Positions 1 through 10,576 of a stretch of 64,000 nt of DNA are shown in pieces. The DNA is from Limnanthes douglasii subsp. nivea. Taxonomy: Eukaryota; Streptophyta; Magnoliopsida; Brassicales; Limnanthaceae. Under the pieces are notes generated by a model. The model saw only the letters and a list, made by a program, of their open reading frames with translations. It was not told where the DNA came from and did no database searches. The DNA lies in contig JAUPFV010000005.1 in NCBI GenBank assembly GCA_036936605.1, positions 192,508,958 to 192,572,957 of the forward strand. The letters are read 5' to 3'. Position 1 is the stretch's first letter; the number at the start of each line of letters is the position of its first letter. Both the position numbers and the translations under genes were made by a program.

Positions 1-172
1 CCCTTTGTATTGAATTTTATTGGTCTATTCAAATATAATATCCTTACTTAAAAAAAGAAGACCTTTCATGGGAAGAGTTAACCGCCCCTTCCCTTACTAG
101 TGTGATCCTGAAGAGGACGGAAGCTAAATATGCTAAGTTGTATCTGCCTTCCAGGCCAAAGCCCCTAGCAAA

Positions 173-1390
173 ATGAAGAACAAGAAAATGAAGGCCAGGA
201 CAGACCAAAGTCAACCAGCTATGGAGGGGACTGGTTCGGAGAATTAGGGTGACATCGATGTAGCCTTGCTAAAAGCAGTGGAGGTTACTGTAAAGGAAGC
301 TTGAGGGTCAAAGAACCCACCAAGGCCTCCTAAGAAACATAAGAAGCGCAAAGCCAACAGCGATGAGGAGGATGCCAAGAAAAAGAAGGTCACTCTGAGA
401 GCAGAGATAATCCTTCGCCCAACAGAAATTCCACCCCGAGCTCTTGCCGACCCCACCTTGCAAGAGGGAATTTCCATAGATCTCCAGTCTGGACAGATTG
501 CTGGTGGAGAAAATGACGAAGTGGACCTTGAAGCCATTCAAGACATTAGTATTTACTTTAATGATCTGGAGAAAGATGATTTTGCAGGTCTTTACTGTCC
601 TTCTAGCTCCTCCAACATGGTCACTTACAATGGGAAGTCCTACTCTATATCCAAGGAGCAAGACACTTTGAGCCATGCCCTCCTTGGTTACATCCGACCA
701 GTACTTGATCTAGAGAGGCAGGTACAAACTCAAACTGGCACCATCAATTTTCTAACCACTAACAAGCAAACCTTGTCAGATAATCTTCTCAGTGCTCAGC
801 AAAACATAGAGGTTCTGAAGAATGAAAATGAAGATTTGTCAGCCAAGCTGAACGCATCGGAGGCGGCCAATACTCAGCTCCAAACCAAATACTCCACCTT
901 GGAGACATCATCTTCACAGAATCTCACAGCTTTGAAGGAGCAGTTGAACACTAAGGATGGTGATATTCAAACTTTATCCGATGAGAAGACCAAGTTGGAG
1001 AACACTGTTCAAGATAAGATTAAAGAGAAAGAGGCCCTGAAACGCCAACAGGAACAAGCTATCGCCACAAGTATAGAGAAGTATGCCAACGGGATAGTGG
1101 ACTCCCTAGAGAAAAAAGATGACGTGATCAAATCCAACATGGTGTTGTTGTTCCACGAAACCTTTCCAAAGAGGACTTTTGGTCCCTTGTGGAAATATGT
1201 AGAGTATGAGGACATCCCATTCCATACTCTAGCAGATGGTAACAAGCGCAACTACTCCAGTGGAATAGATTCCACAACTGATGATGATGAAGGAACAGGT
1301 GAGATTTCAAGTGCCAAACTCAAGAGTCCCAAGAAGGATTGTGGTGAAGAAAAATCTGAAAGGAACAAGCCCGAAGGTTTTATCATGTAA
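173..1390 (+). pseudogene. Antisense accessory ORF of element A: coiled-coil protein with basic NLS-like stretch
   Basis: An ATG at 173 opens a frame that runs to the TAA ending at 1390, broken only by TAG at 245-247 and TGA at 302-304. The uninterrupted part (305-1390) encodes about 360 residues. Just after the second stop comes a lysine/arginine-rich stretch (KKHKKRK, then KKKKV about 13 residues later) resembling a bipartite nuclear localisation signal. Residues from about 700 to 1130 nt are rich in E, K, Q, L and A in heptad-like spacing, typical of a coiled coil. The C-terminal part (GPLWKYVEYEDIPFHTLADG, 1180-1240) recurs in element F. Codon-like sequence upstream (109-172, another frame) suggests the protein originally began further left. 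It lies antisense to pol beyond the integrase, the place where Tat elements carry extra ORFs of unknown function. Function unknown; a structural or nuclear role is inference. Confidence 0.75.
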
Positions 1391-1734
1391 CTTTTACTTT
1401 TTGAAAAACTAAACTCCTTGGATGGCCAATGCTTTTTTTGTACTACTGGTTGGTTTGAATTCAACCAAGTTTAATTATTCAATTTCCTTTCTGTTTAATA
1501 CCTTGTTTTAAATATTTTATAGCTAATGTTTAAGTAGCCCCTGATTTTGTAGAATTGTTGAATCAAGAGTATTAAATATCTCCGATCACATGTGTTCAAT
1601 AGTTGTGACCAAATATTAAACATATCTGGTCTACTAAAGAAAACTTGAGAGCCAAGGTGTTGAATAAATAATTTATACTCGAATTGAATTGAAACAAAAT
1701 CACACCAGACTTTTGAAGAAAGTATCATATATTA

Positions 1735-1834
1735 TTGAAAAAAGTCGGACACCTCATTAAAACCTCCCCGCGCCACCAGGGTATGAAAGAGTATGCCCCC
1801 TAATATTTACATTGGTATTTAACAAGTAAATATA
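1735..1834. other. Conserved non-coding block between pol stop and antisense ORF (element A)
   Basis: This 100-bp stretch begins about 10 nt beyond the integrase stop and is strikingly similar to 63203-63308 of element F and, in its core, to 14450-14518 of element C. The core reads CATTAAAACCTCC, then GCGCCACCAGGG, then GAAAGAGTATGCC. It has no open frame. Its position between converging reading frames suggests a 3'-processing or regulatory role, which is inference. Confidence 0.6.
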
Positions 1835-1844
1835 CTAAAAACCT

Positions 1845-3000
1845 TTATTCTAGATATAACCTGAGATGCTCAACATTCCAGGGATGCTTTAAAGCTCTTC
1901 CTTCTTTGTCTTGAAGCCTATATGTCCCTCATTTAACCTTTTTCACAAACCACACAAGGGCTTTCCCAGTTTGGAGCCAATTTACCGAACTGATTTTCTT
2001 TGGTATGTAAAAAGACTTTCCTTAAACGTTTGCCTCTGATTTGAAAATCTCTTATTTTGACTTTGGAAGCAAACCTGCTCCTCATCAAGCCTTGGTAGTG
2101 TGTTGTTCTCAAATGTGCTTTAACCTTTTTTTCCTCTACTAAGTCCAACTGACTAATAACGAGATACATCATTAGCCTATTCGGAATAGTTTTGGATCCT
2201 ATGTGATGGTAAAGTAGCTTCTATGGGAGTAATTGAATTCATCCCATATACCAAAGCAAAAGGAGATTCTTGTGTGGCAGCCCGATCAGTAGTTTGGTAG
2301 GCCCATAATACTTATTGTAAATAACTGGCCATTTTCCTGCAGCTCCTTCCAAATTCTTCTTTAAACCGGATAAGATGGTTCTATTTGCAACCTCAACTTG
2401 GCCATTTTCTTGAGGGTGGAATGGAGAGGAAAAGCAATGTTGAATGCCTCTAGAGGTACAAAAGGCTTCCATGTCTTTGTTATCAAATTGTGGCCCATTG
2501 TCTATAGTAATTTTCTGGGGAACTCCAAACCTACAACATATATTGGATATGATGAACTTAATAACAACTTTCGATGTGGTCCCAGCCAAATGAGTTGCCT
2601 CTATCCATTTAGAGAAGTAGTCAATGGCGACTATGATATTTCTTCATCCCCGGGATGCTATGAGAAGAGGTCCAACTAAATCCATCCCCCATCTAGCAAA
2701 AGGTATTGGGTCAGAAATGGACTCCATATGTATTGCTGGCACATGAATTTCATTCCCATACCTTTGACATGGATCACATTTCTTCACCATTTATTTAGCA
2801 TCTGCCATTATGGTTGGCCAATAGTATCCAACTAATAAGACTCTTCGGGTCAGTGCCCTGTATCCACAATGTGTTGAGCCTTCCAAATCGTGTAATTCAG
2901 ATAAGACAACCTGGGATTCTTGAAACCCCAAATAGCATAGTTGAGGCCTGCTGAAAGACGTTTTGTAGAGAACTTCTCTTATTATAAAAAAAAACCACGA
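1845..3000 (-). pseudogene. Integrase of Tat element A
   Basis: Minus-strand translation shows an integrase in pieces. A zinc-finger remnant (CHKCQRYG) lies near 2780. The DDE core has the first Asp in GMDLVGP (about 2680), the second in IDNGPQF (about 2490) and the Glu in HPQENGQVE (about 2405). The C-terminal basic region (LRTTHYQGLMRSRF, 1933-2172) precedes the TAA at 1845-1847. All three catalytic residues are visible, yet frameshifts and in-frame stops break the protein. Integrase would join retrotransposon cDNA to host DNA in the nucleus. No chromodomain is seen at the C-terminus, as expected for Tat elements. The segment matching 2239-2589 is the one fused directly to gag in element F. 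Confidence 0.85.
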
Positions 3001-3049
3001 GCCTTGTATTTAATCTTTTTTGCCACAACTTTATCCGAAGGCAATGTAA

Positions 3050-3549
3050 TTAAAGGAGTGTGTATCTCCAATATTTAGGTTGGATAACAAGTATGCTCAT
3101 ATTTTCTTCATCTTCTTTCTTTTTATCTAACTGTATGGATGGACATTCATGTACAAGAATCCAGGGGTAGGATTTATAATAGGCTATAGTTGTTAGAGAC
3201 TCTGCCATCGTATTCTCTAATCTAGGAATATGCTCATAGCAAATACTTTTAAAATTGCCTGCCACTTCTTTCAATAGGAGCAAGTACTTGACCATCTGTT
3301 CCTTCTTGGCCTCAAACTGCCCTTGAGCATGGTCGATGAGAATTTAGATTCACTCATTAACCGGACTCTCTTAGCCCCACATAGAAGAGCTAGCTTAAGA
3401 CCATCTATAGCTGCCTCGTACTCAGACTCATTGTTAGAGGTCCTGAATCCAAAGCATATAGCTTGATACATTTTATCACCATATGGGGAGGTTAAGCAAA
3501 CTCCAGAACCACAGTCCATAGTGCTTGATCCACCATCATTTCGGACCAC
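3050..3549 (-). pseudogene. Second (archaeal-like) RNase H of element A
   Basis: Between RNase H and integrase lies another RNase H-type domain on the minus strand. It starts RNDGGSSTMDCGSG (first catalytic Asp), continues GFRTSNNESEYEAAIDGLKLAL (conserved Glu in NESEYEA), then MSESK where the family usually has an SDS-type motif, and ends HIPRLENTMAESLTTIA where the family usually has an Asp in N-x-x-AD. The frame changes near 3290, so the domain is split. A duplicated RNase H of this kind is a diagnostic trait of Tat-lineage elements, which is the main reason for assigning A to that lineage. The two substituted acidic positions suggest decay, though I could not align them rigorously. Confidence 0.75.
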
Positions 3550-3669
3550 CCATTCTTTTTTGAAATTGCTTTCTGAATCTTATCCAGAAGATCTATCATT
3601 ATGAAATTATACCAAGAAGTCAGCCACCGATTGAGCTTTAATTACCGTTCAAGGGGAAAAATCAATATC

Positions 3670-4197
3670 TTAGTCACTCAATTCCACTGACCACTTGGTC
3701 ATTCTACTTGATATATCAGCCTTTTGGAGAACATTTTTTAACGGGAAAGACGTTCGGATAACAATAGAATGGGCTTGAAAATACGGCCTCATCTTTCTTG
3801 CTGCAATTACTAAAGCCAGTGCTAACTTCTCTAATCTCAAATATCTTCTTTCAGCATCCAGTAAACTCTTACTGATATAGTACACCGGACGAGGGTAATT
3901 GTCCACTTTTTTTATTAGGACATCACTTATAGCACATTTTGATACAGTTAGATATATATAAATCTTTTCTTCCCGAACAGGTTTGAAAAGAGTTTTGGGT
4001 AAAGATAAGTGTCTCTTTATTTCAATAAAGGCTTGGTCACATTGTGGGGACCAATTGAAGTCTTTACCATTTCTCAATATTTGGAAAAACGGAGCGCACT
4101 TGTCTGATGACCTTGAAATAAATCTATTCAAAGCAGCCAACCTGCCGGTGAGCCTTTGAACTTCTTTAACATTTCGAGGAGGATCCATTGCTACCAA
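3670..4197 (-). pseudogene. RT connection and first RNase H of element A
   Basis: An open stretch of 175 codons. It opens with the RT thumb/connection (PRNVKEVQRLTGRLAALNRF), a motif typical of Ty3/gypsy pol, followed by the FNWSPQCDQAFIEIK segment. The Ty3-type RNase H begins at IYIYLTVSKCAISDVLI and contains RPVYYISKSLLDAERRYLRLEKLALALV with the conserved Glu region. RNase H degrades the RNA template during cDNA synthesis. The start used here is only the first in-frame Met: the true polyprotein continues upstream into the RT. Confidence 0.85.
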
Positions 4198-5030
4198 GGC
4201 ATTAAGTTGATCCGGATCAGGCTGGATTTCTTTCTCACTTATTATGTAGCCCAGAATTTTGTCAGATCAAACCCTAAACACACATTTATGTGGATTTAAC
4301 TTTAAATTCACAGTCTCTAAATTGGAAAACTTTTCTCGAAGATCAGATATGTGTAAATCCTTTTCCAAGATTTTAACCATCATGTCATCTATGTATACTT
4401 CCATGTTTCCGCTAATCTAATTAGCAAAAGTTTTGTTCACCAGCCTCTGATAAGTAGCCCCACTATTGTTTACTATGAAGGGCATCACCTTGTAACATTG
4501 AGACCTCTATCTGTGATAAAAGTAGTATGATCTTGATCCTTCGAATCTACTTGTATCTGATTATACCCTGAAAAGGCATCCATGAAGGACAACAATTTAT
4601 TTCTAGATGTAGAATCCACCAACTATCTATTCGAGGAACAGGATAGAGATCCTTAGGTCAAACCCTATTGAGGTCAGTGAAATCAATACACATACGCCAT
4701 GTGCCGTTCTTTTTCTTGACTAACACCGGATTGGCAGTCCATAAAGGATACTAGGATTCTTTAATATGCCCCATTTTGGTCAGTCGGTCAACTTCTTGAA
4801 CAATTACATCTGTTTTTTCCTTGGGAAAAGCTCTTCTTTTTGTACAATAGGTGCAACATCACACCGGATAGACAACTTGTGTGAAATAACATATGCCAGT
4901 ACTCCGTTTACATCACTTTTTCACCATGCAAACACATGTTGATTATCCAGCAAAAAAGATAACAATTTCTTCTTTAATTCTGGTGCCAATTTGGAACCAA
5001 TCTTGACATTCTGTCCCTCTGCAAGGGAAT
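4198..5030 (-). pseudogene. Reverse transcriptase of element A
   Basis: The palm motif YIDDM is encoded at 4381-4395, within EVYIDDMMV. Upstream on the minus strand are readable fragments of the fingers (KRTAHGVCIDFTDLNRV near 4690 and KKLLSFLLDNQHVFAW near 4960), in the right order for Ty3/gypsy RT. At least ten stops and several frame changes interrupt it, so it cannot make a polymerase. The catalytic Asp pair survives. The region is less well conserved than the neighbouring RNase H and integrase blocks. Confidence 0.85.
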
Positions 5031-5361
5031 GAGTTTCAACTTCCTCAATAGGTATTATGACACTAGGAGACTCTCTGGGATTATCAATCTGACCCTCCTT
5101 AGTAAAAGGCTCCAGTAGCTGCTAATCTTTATTAATTCGGACTGCCCCCAATGTTTTAGGAGCAAGAGTTGTTGCATAGCACTCCCTGTTTATCTTCTGA
5201 CTACTTCGGACAATGCATACTTGTCCTTAAACCGCATATTTTCAGCACTGATGGACCGTATAGGCCGCAACATGCATTCTAGAAAGCCAAGATCTCCCAA
5301 AAATTACATTATATGATGTGGGGTAATCTACCACAACGAATAGTACTCTTACCATCTTTTT

Positions 5362-5613
5362 TTAAAAGGCCCCTAGCCCAACAATACTTCTTCTTCGAAT
5401 TCTCCAATTACATCTGCAGAACTCCCCGTGAAGCCTAAGATTGGTTCCGTTCAAACGTTGAATAACTATCGGATTCCTCATTTGCTTGTAGGAGCTTAGA
5501 AATTGGATATTTGTCGAACTACCCGTATCAATCAGATATCGACGTACATCATTTCCCTCTATAGAAGATCCTATAACCACCGCATCCTCATAAGGTCCTG
5601 CAATATCCCTCAA
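5362..5613 (-). pseudogene. Aspartic protease of element A
   Basis: The minus-strand frame reads DAVVIGSSIEGNDVRRYLIDTGSSTNI. The LIDTGSS motif is the catalytic D-T/S-G triad of retroviral-type aspartic proteases, which cut the gag-pol polyprotein. The catalytic Asp is retained. The same block exists in element B, where it reads VIIDIGSS. The frame is 83 codons and lacks a convincing flap region, so the domain is incomplete or frameshifted. Confidence 0.75.
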
Positions 5614-6133
5614 GTCATCTTAATTAAAGACTATGAATGGGAATGAGGACTGGCACTGATGGGAAGACATTCCACCTTCTAGCTGGGTAGCCAAATTATG
5701 GACATACCTCTTCCTTGATAAAGGGGTAGGTGCAGTCATAGTATCTCCTCCAAAATAGTTAATGATTCGAATAAGCTGATCAATCCGGAAACTGTCTTAG
5801 TTTTTTCTGTTATCACCCCCCACCTTATTTCAAGTTGGATCTGGATCCAGATACTCAGAGTCTACATCAAATCTTTAAGGATCACCATCGCGCCCTCTTG
5901 AGCAAATTTTCCAGGATTGTTCGAAGGACTTGTCCGAAGAGCATTATTCAGTGCATTGTCCGGTCTGTTTCCATTTTTCCTTTTAACGTATGCTCCCAGC
6001 TTGCCCCTCTCAATAAGGCTTTAGACCTCTTATTTCAATGTTATGCAGTTCTCAGTATTATGGCCTATATCATTGTGATATTAGAAAAAAAATTGTTCCG
6101 GTTTTCTCTGGGGGAATGCAATGTCGTCGGCTT

Positions 6134-7453
6134 TCAAAAGTGTACATCATCCTTGGTTTTATCATAAATTGTGGCTATATTTTCCCTTAATTCAGCGAAC
6201 CATTCAAGCTGGACCCAAGGGCCCCTCTTACTTTTGGTTTGTTGGCTCTGGGTCTGGTTGGATTGACTTTGCTTGGATCGGTTACACCCTTGTCGGGTCT
6301 CCTTTGCCCTGTAATCGGATTGGTTAGTGGCTGGAGGAGCTGTCATAGTGGTAGACCTTACTTGACTGTGCACCCTCGTTTGATTTTTTTCTTCTACATT
6401 AATCTGTTTTCCCACTTGGTTTAATAAACTACCCCAGGTCATAGCCTTCTTCCGAGTCACAGAATCAGCTAAGTTTCCATGGTTCAATCCGTGTCTAAGA
6501 GAAGCAATTGCCAATTGCTCAAAGCAATCTGCTAGCCCATTATTTGTATTCACAAAACGACTTATTTAATCTTTGAAGGACTCATTCGGTTCATGCGCAC
6601 AATGGATAATGTTATCCCCATTACCCTTCAGTTCCTTACTTCCAATAAATTACCTCCGGAAGGCAACCCAAAATATATCAAAGTTTCTAATGCATCCCCG
6701 AGGAAAACTGTTATACTATTTAAGAGCACTTCCCGTAAAAGCTTGGGAGAAAGCTCTGTACAAAATCATATCATCGTTATCAAAATTCATCATGAAGTTT
6801 TTGAATTGCTCCAGATGGTTGTCTGGATCCCGACTTCCATCGTATTTCTCCATCTTAGAGCTATCAAACCTTTTAGGAAGATGTCCGGATATTATTTTTG
6901 TGGACAAAGGCGACTGCCTCCAGTTTTTATTGCGGCTGAAAACAGTTTCTTCATTAGGGGTTGCAAAAAACCTGGTTCAAACTGAAAAACAAAGAGATCA
7001 ATCAATAATTGATCAACATGCTTGTGGGATATTCTTTTTCCCTGGTGCCTTTGGAGCCTACCATGTTTGTCCTTCTTTCTTGAGTGCTTTCTGGTTAACT
7101 TCATCGTTTTTCTAGATCTTCCCTCATCACTGCTCAATGACAACGATTCTTCAAGCTCTGCCTCATTTAAAGAGCTGTTTGAGGATTCAGATCCAGAACT
7201 TTCAACAGGCTTAGACCGGTGTGTTTTCTTTTAACTGATTTGAGTCTTTAAAGATGGATCATTTTCCCCAGGTTGTTAGTGTGGTGAAGCATTGACGCTC
7301 CGGATTTCTTCTTAATATCTTTCTCTGCTTGTTTATGGCTCTTAACGCCTCCATTTCAGCCCTGAGCTGGTCTCGCTCCTCGATGGTGTACTCTTTATTT
7401 TTCTTCGCACCTGCCACCTCAGGGGGTGAAATATTTTTCCCATTCGGGTCCAT
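6134..7453 (-). pseudogene. Gag of element A
   Basis: Probable start is the minus-strand ATG at 7451-7453 (MDPNGKN), about 50 nt past the LTR/PBS. The N-terminus has a charged helical segment (EERDQLRAEMEALRA) then a Ser/Lys/Arg-rich low-complexity region. The core gag domain is at 6716-6907 (RFDSSKMEKYDGSRDPDNHLEQFKNF) and the C-terminal part at 6134-6553 (SLRHGLNHGNLADSVTRKKAMTW, later ENIATIYDKTKDDV). Frame changes separate these blocks. Gag builds the virus-like particle. Element F has the same core and element B the same C-terminal motif. Confidence 0.8.
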
Positions 7454-7500
7454 CCGAACTGATTTCCTTGTTTTGAATGTAAAATTCAGGCACCGTCGTC

Positions 7501-7800
7501 TCCCACTATGGTCGTCAATTTGGTTTGGTTTATTTTTGGCTGAGGGTAAACTGGTAAAATGTTTAGAGAGTTTTTTGATAATTTTGTGATGTTTTATGTT
7601 TAATGTGTACAGTAGAGAGATCATTAAGCTTCCTACTAGTATTAAATTCTGATCATCCTCATTAATGAGAATGGTTGGGGTATTTATACCTTAATTACTG
7701 ACCCATGGGCTTATTGGGTCGGATCATGAAAGAGGGTCGAATTTAAAGACCCATTAGTTATATAGTTTTAAGTTCATTAGCAACCAGCTTAGTCAAAAGT
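7501..7800 (-). repeat. 5' LTR (3' part) and primer-binding site of element A
   Basis: On the minus strand a TATA box (GGTATAAATACC, about 7682-7693) lies about 165 nt before a putative LTR end CCAAACCA at 7521. It is followed by AATTGACGACCATAGTGGGA (7501-7520), a plausible primer-binding site. Element C has an analogous arrangement at 19545-19568 (CTCACCA, then GCAACGCCTGTGGGAAACG). The gag start follows within 50-70 nt. The distal LTR end is not resolved: there is no second LTR in the window to compare, so 7800 is approximate. The tRNA type is not assigned. Confidence 0.5.
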
Positions 7801-7808
7801 TAATACAT

Positions 7809-8180
7809 TTGTCCAGTTCGGATATTTGGTGGTGTGATATAGTCCAAATTGTCCATGTTAGGATAAGTGGATTTACTTGGGATACAGTAACCAAAAACTC
7901 CGAACTCATCAAAAATAATTTAGGGCAAGTGTCAAATAATCAAGGACACTCTTTAAATTATCAGCCATCTCGTCCAAAGAATAACGATAACTTTCCTCCT
8001 CAAACTGGAGGGTATCAAGCTCAAGCTACAGGTTACCAGCTTCACAAAGCAAGGCCAAATCAATGGATAAGACCAAAGTATTATGCTGATTTGACTGAGA
8101 ATTTTGCTACAATTTATGAGAAATCCAAATGTTATGTGAGCTTTAAAAAGCCAACTCTAATAAACAGACCAAGAGAATAG
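7809..8180 (+). pseudogene. Gag C-terminal fragment of element B
   Basis: The open frame runs to TAG at 8178-8180. The recognisable part is the second half: a Gln/Asn/Pro-rich linker (NYQPSRPKNNDNFPPQTGGY), then WIRPKYYADLTENFATIYEKSKCYVSF. This aligns with the gag end of element A (ENIATIYDKTKDDVHF). The first 25-30 codons have no gag character and probably come from sequence next to element A's LTR. A cysteine-poor end (FFKYHNDIRHDSADCVALK in another frame near 8200) suggests a degraded CCHC-like tail. Confidence 0.65.
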
Positions 8181-8659
8181 TGTAACAATAGATTTTTCAA
8201 GTATCATAATGATATTAGGCATGATTCTGCAGATTGCGTCGCTTTAAAAAAAGGTACTTGCTTCAATAAAAAATGGAAAGTTAATCGCTTTTGTTAAAAC
8301 TTAAAGCAGTGGTGTAAAAAATCCAAACACATCAACACAACATACAGTTAATCCAAATTCAAAAGAAGAAATTTCACTCATGATTCTAGATTCTAAGTGT
8401 AAGAAATTTGATGTAGCCTCGGAATATTTGGATTATGATCCAAATTAGTTGATTTTGATGGTTTTAGATGAACTAGTGGAGTAAAGATGAGTTCGAAGTT
8501 TGTGTAAGTATTTTGAATCCTTAGCAATTTTTAAGGGAAATTTTATGACTTGAAATACTAATTTCTCTATGAAAAGACATGTAGTGAATTTAACTACTCA
8601 TATAAAGGATTGGATGTCTACACATCTGTATGGCAAAAATGATACTCCTTTATTATTTC

Positions 8660-8990
8660 TGATGAGGATGATTTGAAGGGTATTTTAGGACCTCGTGAAG
8701 ATGCAGTGGTTATTGGAGCAGAAATAGCTTGGATAGAAATTTGACGTGTTATAATAGATATAGGAAGTTCTGCAAACGTATTATTCCACACAACCTACAA
8801 TAGGTTGCGTAATCCACATCAAATTTGTCAGTCGGATGATATTATAATTGGTTTTGCAGGTGTAACAACGCAAGTGACTAGAGAATTCTAGAGTAAAGTT
8901 TGTTTGGTAAAATGACCTATTTAAATAGAACGTTCAAGTTTTATTCATGATAATAGAATGTCATACCATTTATAATGTTATTTTTAAGAG
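8660..8990 (+). pseudogene. Aspartic protease of element B
   Basis: Translation gives GPREDAVVIGAEIAWIEI, a stop, then RVIIDIGSSANVLFHTTYNRLRNP and later IIIGFAGVTTQVTREF. The D-T-G triad has become D-I-G, so the middle residue of the active motif is substituted. The spacing to the preceding ED-x-VVIG motif matches element A's protease. Stop codons lie within the domain. Non-functional. Confidence 0.65.
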
Positions 8991-9216
8991 ATCATGGCTT
9001 TCGAGGATGTATGGACTTGTTTCTATTATTCATTAATGTTTGATGTATGTCACTGGAGACCGTGTTGGGGTGGTCTGAAGTGATCAAAACATGGTATGCA
9101 ATAACTTTTCGTATTCGAGGTCGTAATTGTGAAGATTGAATGGCTGAATAGCAATAAGAAGGGTTGACGTCGAATGAAGAAAAGGGAGTTGAGATCTGAG
9201 GGAAACACTGGGTTCT

Positions 9217-10288
9217 TTGACAGTGAGTAAAAGTATAAAAGAGTATATCTTTTCCAAAAAAACTCTACAAATAGAAACATTGTTGTCACCAACTTTGTAT
9301 AATCAATTGTTACAATTTATATTTGTTAATTTGGATATTTTTGCTTGGAAAATAGAAGATGTAGTGGGGGTTCCACCTGAAGTGATATGTCATAATTTAG
9401 CTATAAATCCGAATATCAAGCCTATTATTCAAAAGAGACGTGTTTTTTCTGTTGAAAAATTATAGGCTATTATGATAGAAGTGGATCGTTTGTCTAAGTT
9501 TGGACATATTATGGAGGCACAGTATCCTTTATGGACAGCAAACCCATTGATGGTTAAAAAGAAGAATGCAAAATGAAGAAAGTGTGTTGACTTCATGGAT
9601 TTGAATCGAGCGTCATGTTCCTCAAATAAATCAACACATATTAGGGAGGCGCAGTATCCTTTATGGACAACAAACCCATTGATGGTTTAAAAGAATAATG
9701 AAAAATGAAGAATGTGTGTTGACATCATGGATTTGAATCGAGCTTGTCCTAAAGATCATTTCTTGTTCCTCGAATAGATCAGTTGGTTCAAGGAATAAAA
9801 CTTTGTCTTTTATGGATGCTTTTGCAGGGTACAACAAAATTCAGATGGATCAAGATCAAGAAAACACTACATTCATCATTGATCGAGGTTTACATTGGTA
9901 TAGGGTTATACCCTTTCGATTAAAGAATGTTGGAGCACCATATCATAGGTTGGTAAATAAGGATTTTGTTACTGAGATCGGAAGGAATATGGAGGTATAC
10001 ATTGATGATATGTTGGTTAAGAGTTCAACAGATGATGAACACCTTGAATATTTAGATGAGACTTTTTTAAATTTAAGAGCCATTCGTTTGAAGCTAAATC
10101 CTGAGAAATGTATTTTTGGTGTCCGATCAGGATCAGAAGCCGATCCTAAACAATTGAAGAATTTTACTTCGATGACATCACCTCGAACTATAAAGGAGGT
10201 GCAAGTCTTGATAAGATGGTTAACTTCTTTTAATCAATTTATTTCAAGATTTTCTGATAAATGTTTTCCTTTTTTCCAAGTGACCTAA
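9217..10288 (+). pseudogene. Reverse transcriptase of element B
   Basis: The leader KSIKEYIFSKKTLQIETLL and LLQFIFVNLDIFAWKIEDVVGVPPEVICHNLAINP (9217-9465) is the usual segment before gypsy RT. The fingers follow, interrupted by a tandem duplication (9511-9776). The palm (9803-10288) includes FMDAFAGYNKIQMD, the catalytic YIDDM at 9998-10012, then LNPEKCIFGV and the connection ending SRFSDKCFPFF. The motifs are well preserved, but the duplicated block and several stops break the frame. RT copies element RNA into DNA. Confidence 0.85.
9511..9776 (+). repeat. Tandem duplication (about 132 bp) inside RT of element B
   Basis: The block GGAGGCACAGTATCCTTTAT starting at 9513 recurs as GGAGGCGCAGTATCCTTTAT starting at 9645. 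Each copy continues through the NPLMV-K and FMDLNRA coding motifs to a TTCCTC(A/G)AATA end. The period is 132 bp, a multiple of three, but internal indels and stops remain. The copies differ at several bases, so the duplication is not recent. Because it lies in coding sequence it occurred after the element lost function, or it caused that loss. Confidence 0.8.
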
Positions 10289-10299
10289 AGAGTTAGAAT

Positions 10300-10576
10300 G
10301 GACACCAAGTTGTGAAGCAGTTTTTATAAATATTAAAGAACTCTTGTTGTCAATAGAAATTTTGTCCAAGCCTCGAATTGGAGAGCAACTATTTGTATAC
10401 ATATCAATGTCAGACTTTGCGATGAGTGTTATTTTGATAAGTGAGGATAAGGGATTTTCGAAGCTAGTTTATTATGTTAGTAAAAGTTTGTTGGCAGCAG
10501 AGGAAAGGTATTTGAGACTTGAAAAATTGGCTTTAACTTTAGTGGTGGCTGCTAGGAAGATGCGTCCTTATTTTCA
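10300..10576 (+). pseudogene. RNase H fragment of element B
   Basis: The frame encodes QLFVYISMSDFAMSVILI, then LVYYVSKSLLAAEERYLRLEKLALTLVVAARKMRPYFQ, matching element A's RNase H residue for residue over long stretches. It then stops matching abruptly after codon Q at about 10576. The rest of RNase H, the second RNase H and the integrase are missing. The point where homology ends coincides with the stop codon of a minus-strand ORF (10574-11069). Confidence 0.8.

Larger units (their letters stand above)
1..7800 (-). mobile_element. Tat-lineage Ty3/gypsy retrotransposon A (decayed; 3' end lies left of the window)
   Basis: Read on the minus strand from about 7520 to 1845, the order is gag, aspartic protease, reverse transcriptase, RNase H, a second RNase H and integrase. 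That is Ty3/gypsy order. A second RNase H before integrase, plus a large ORF antisense to pol beyond the integrase (173-1390 +), are hallmarks of the Tat/Ogre lineage. Every domain carries stops or frameshifts, so the copy is dead. A 5' LTR-like stretch with a TATA box lies at 7521 to about 7800; the 3' LTR must lie left of base 1. The right boundary against element B is approximate. Element F at the other end of the window is a closely related copy in the opposite orientation. Confidence 0.9.

Noticed and set aside
458..1390. Antisense ORF A as an ordinary host coiled-coil gene
   Set aside because: The same ORF recurs in element F at the same place relative to integrase, so it belongs to the retroelement.
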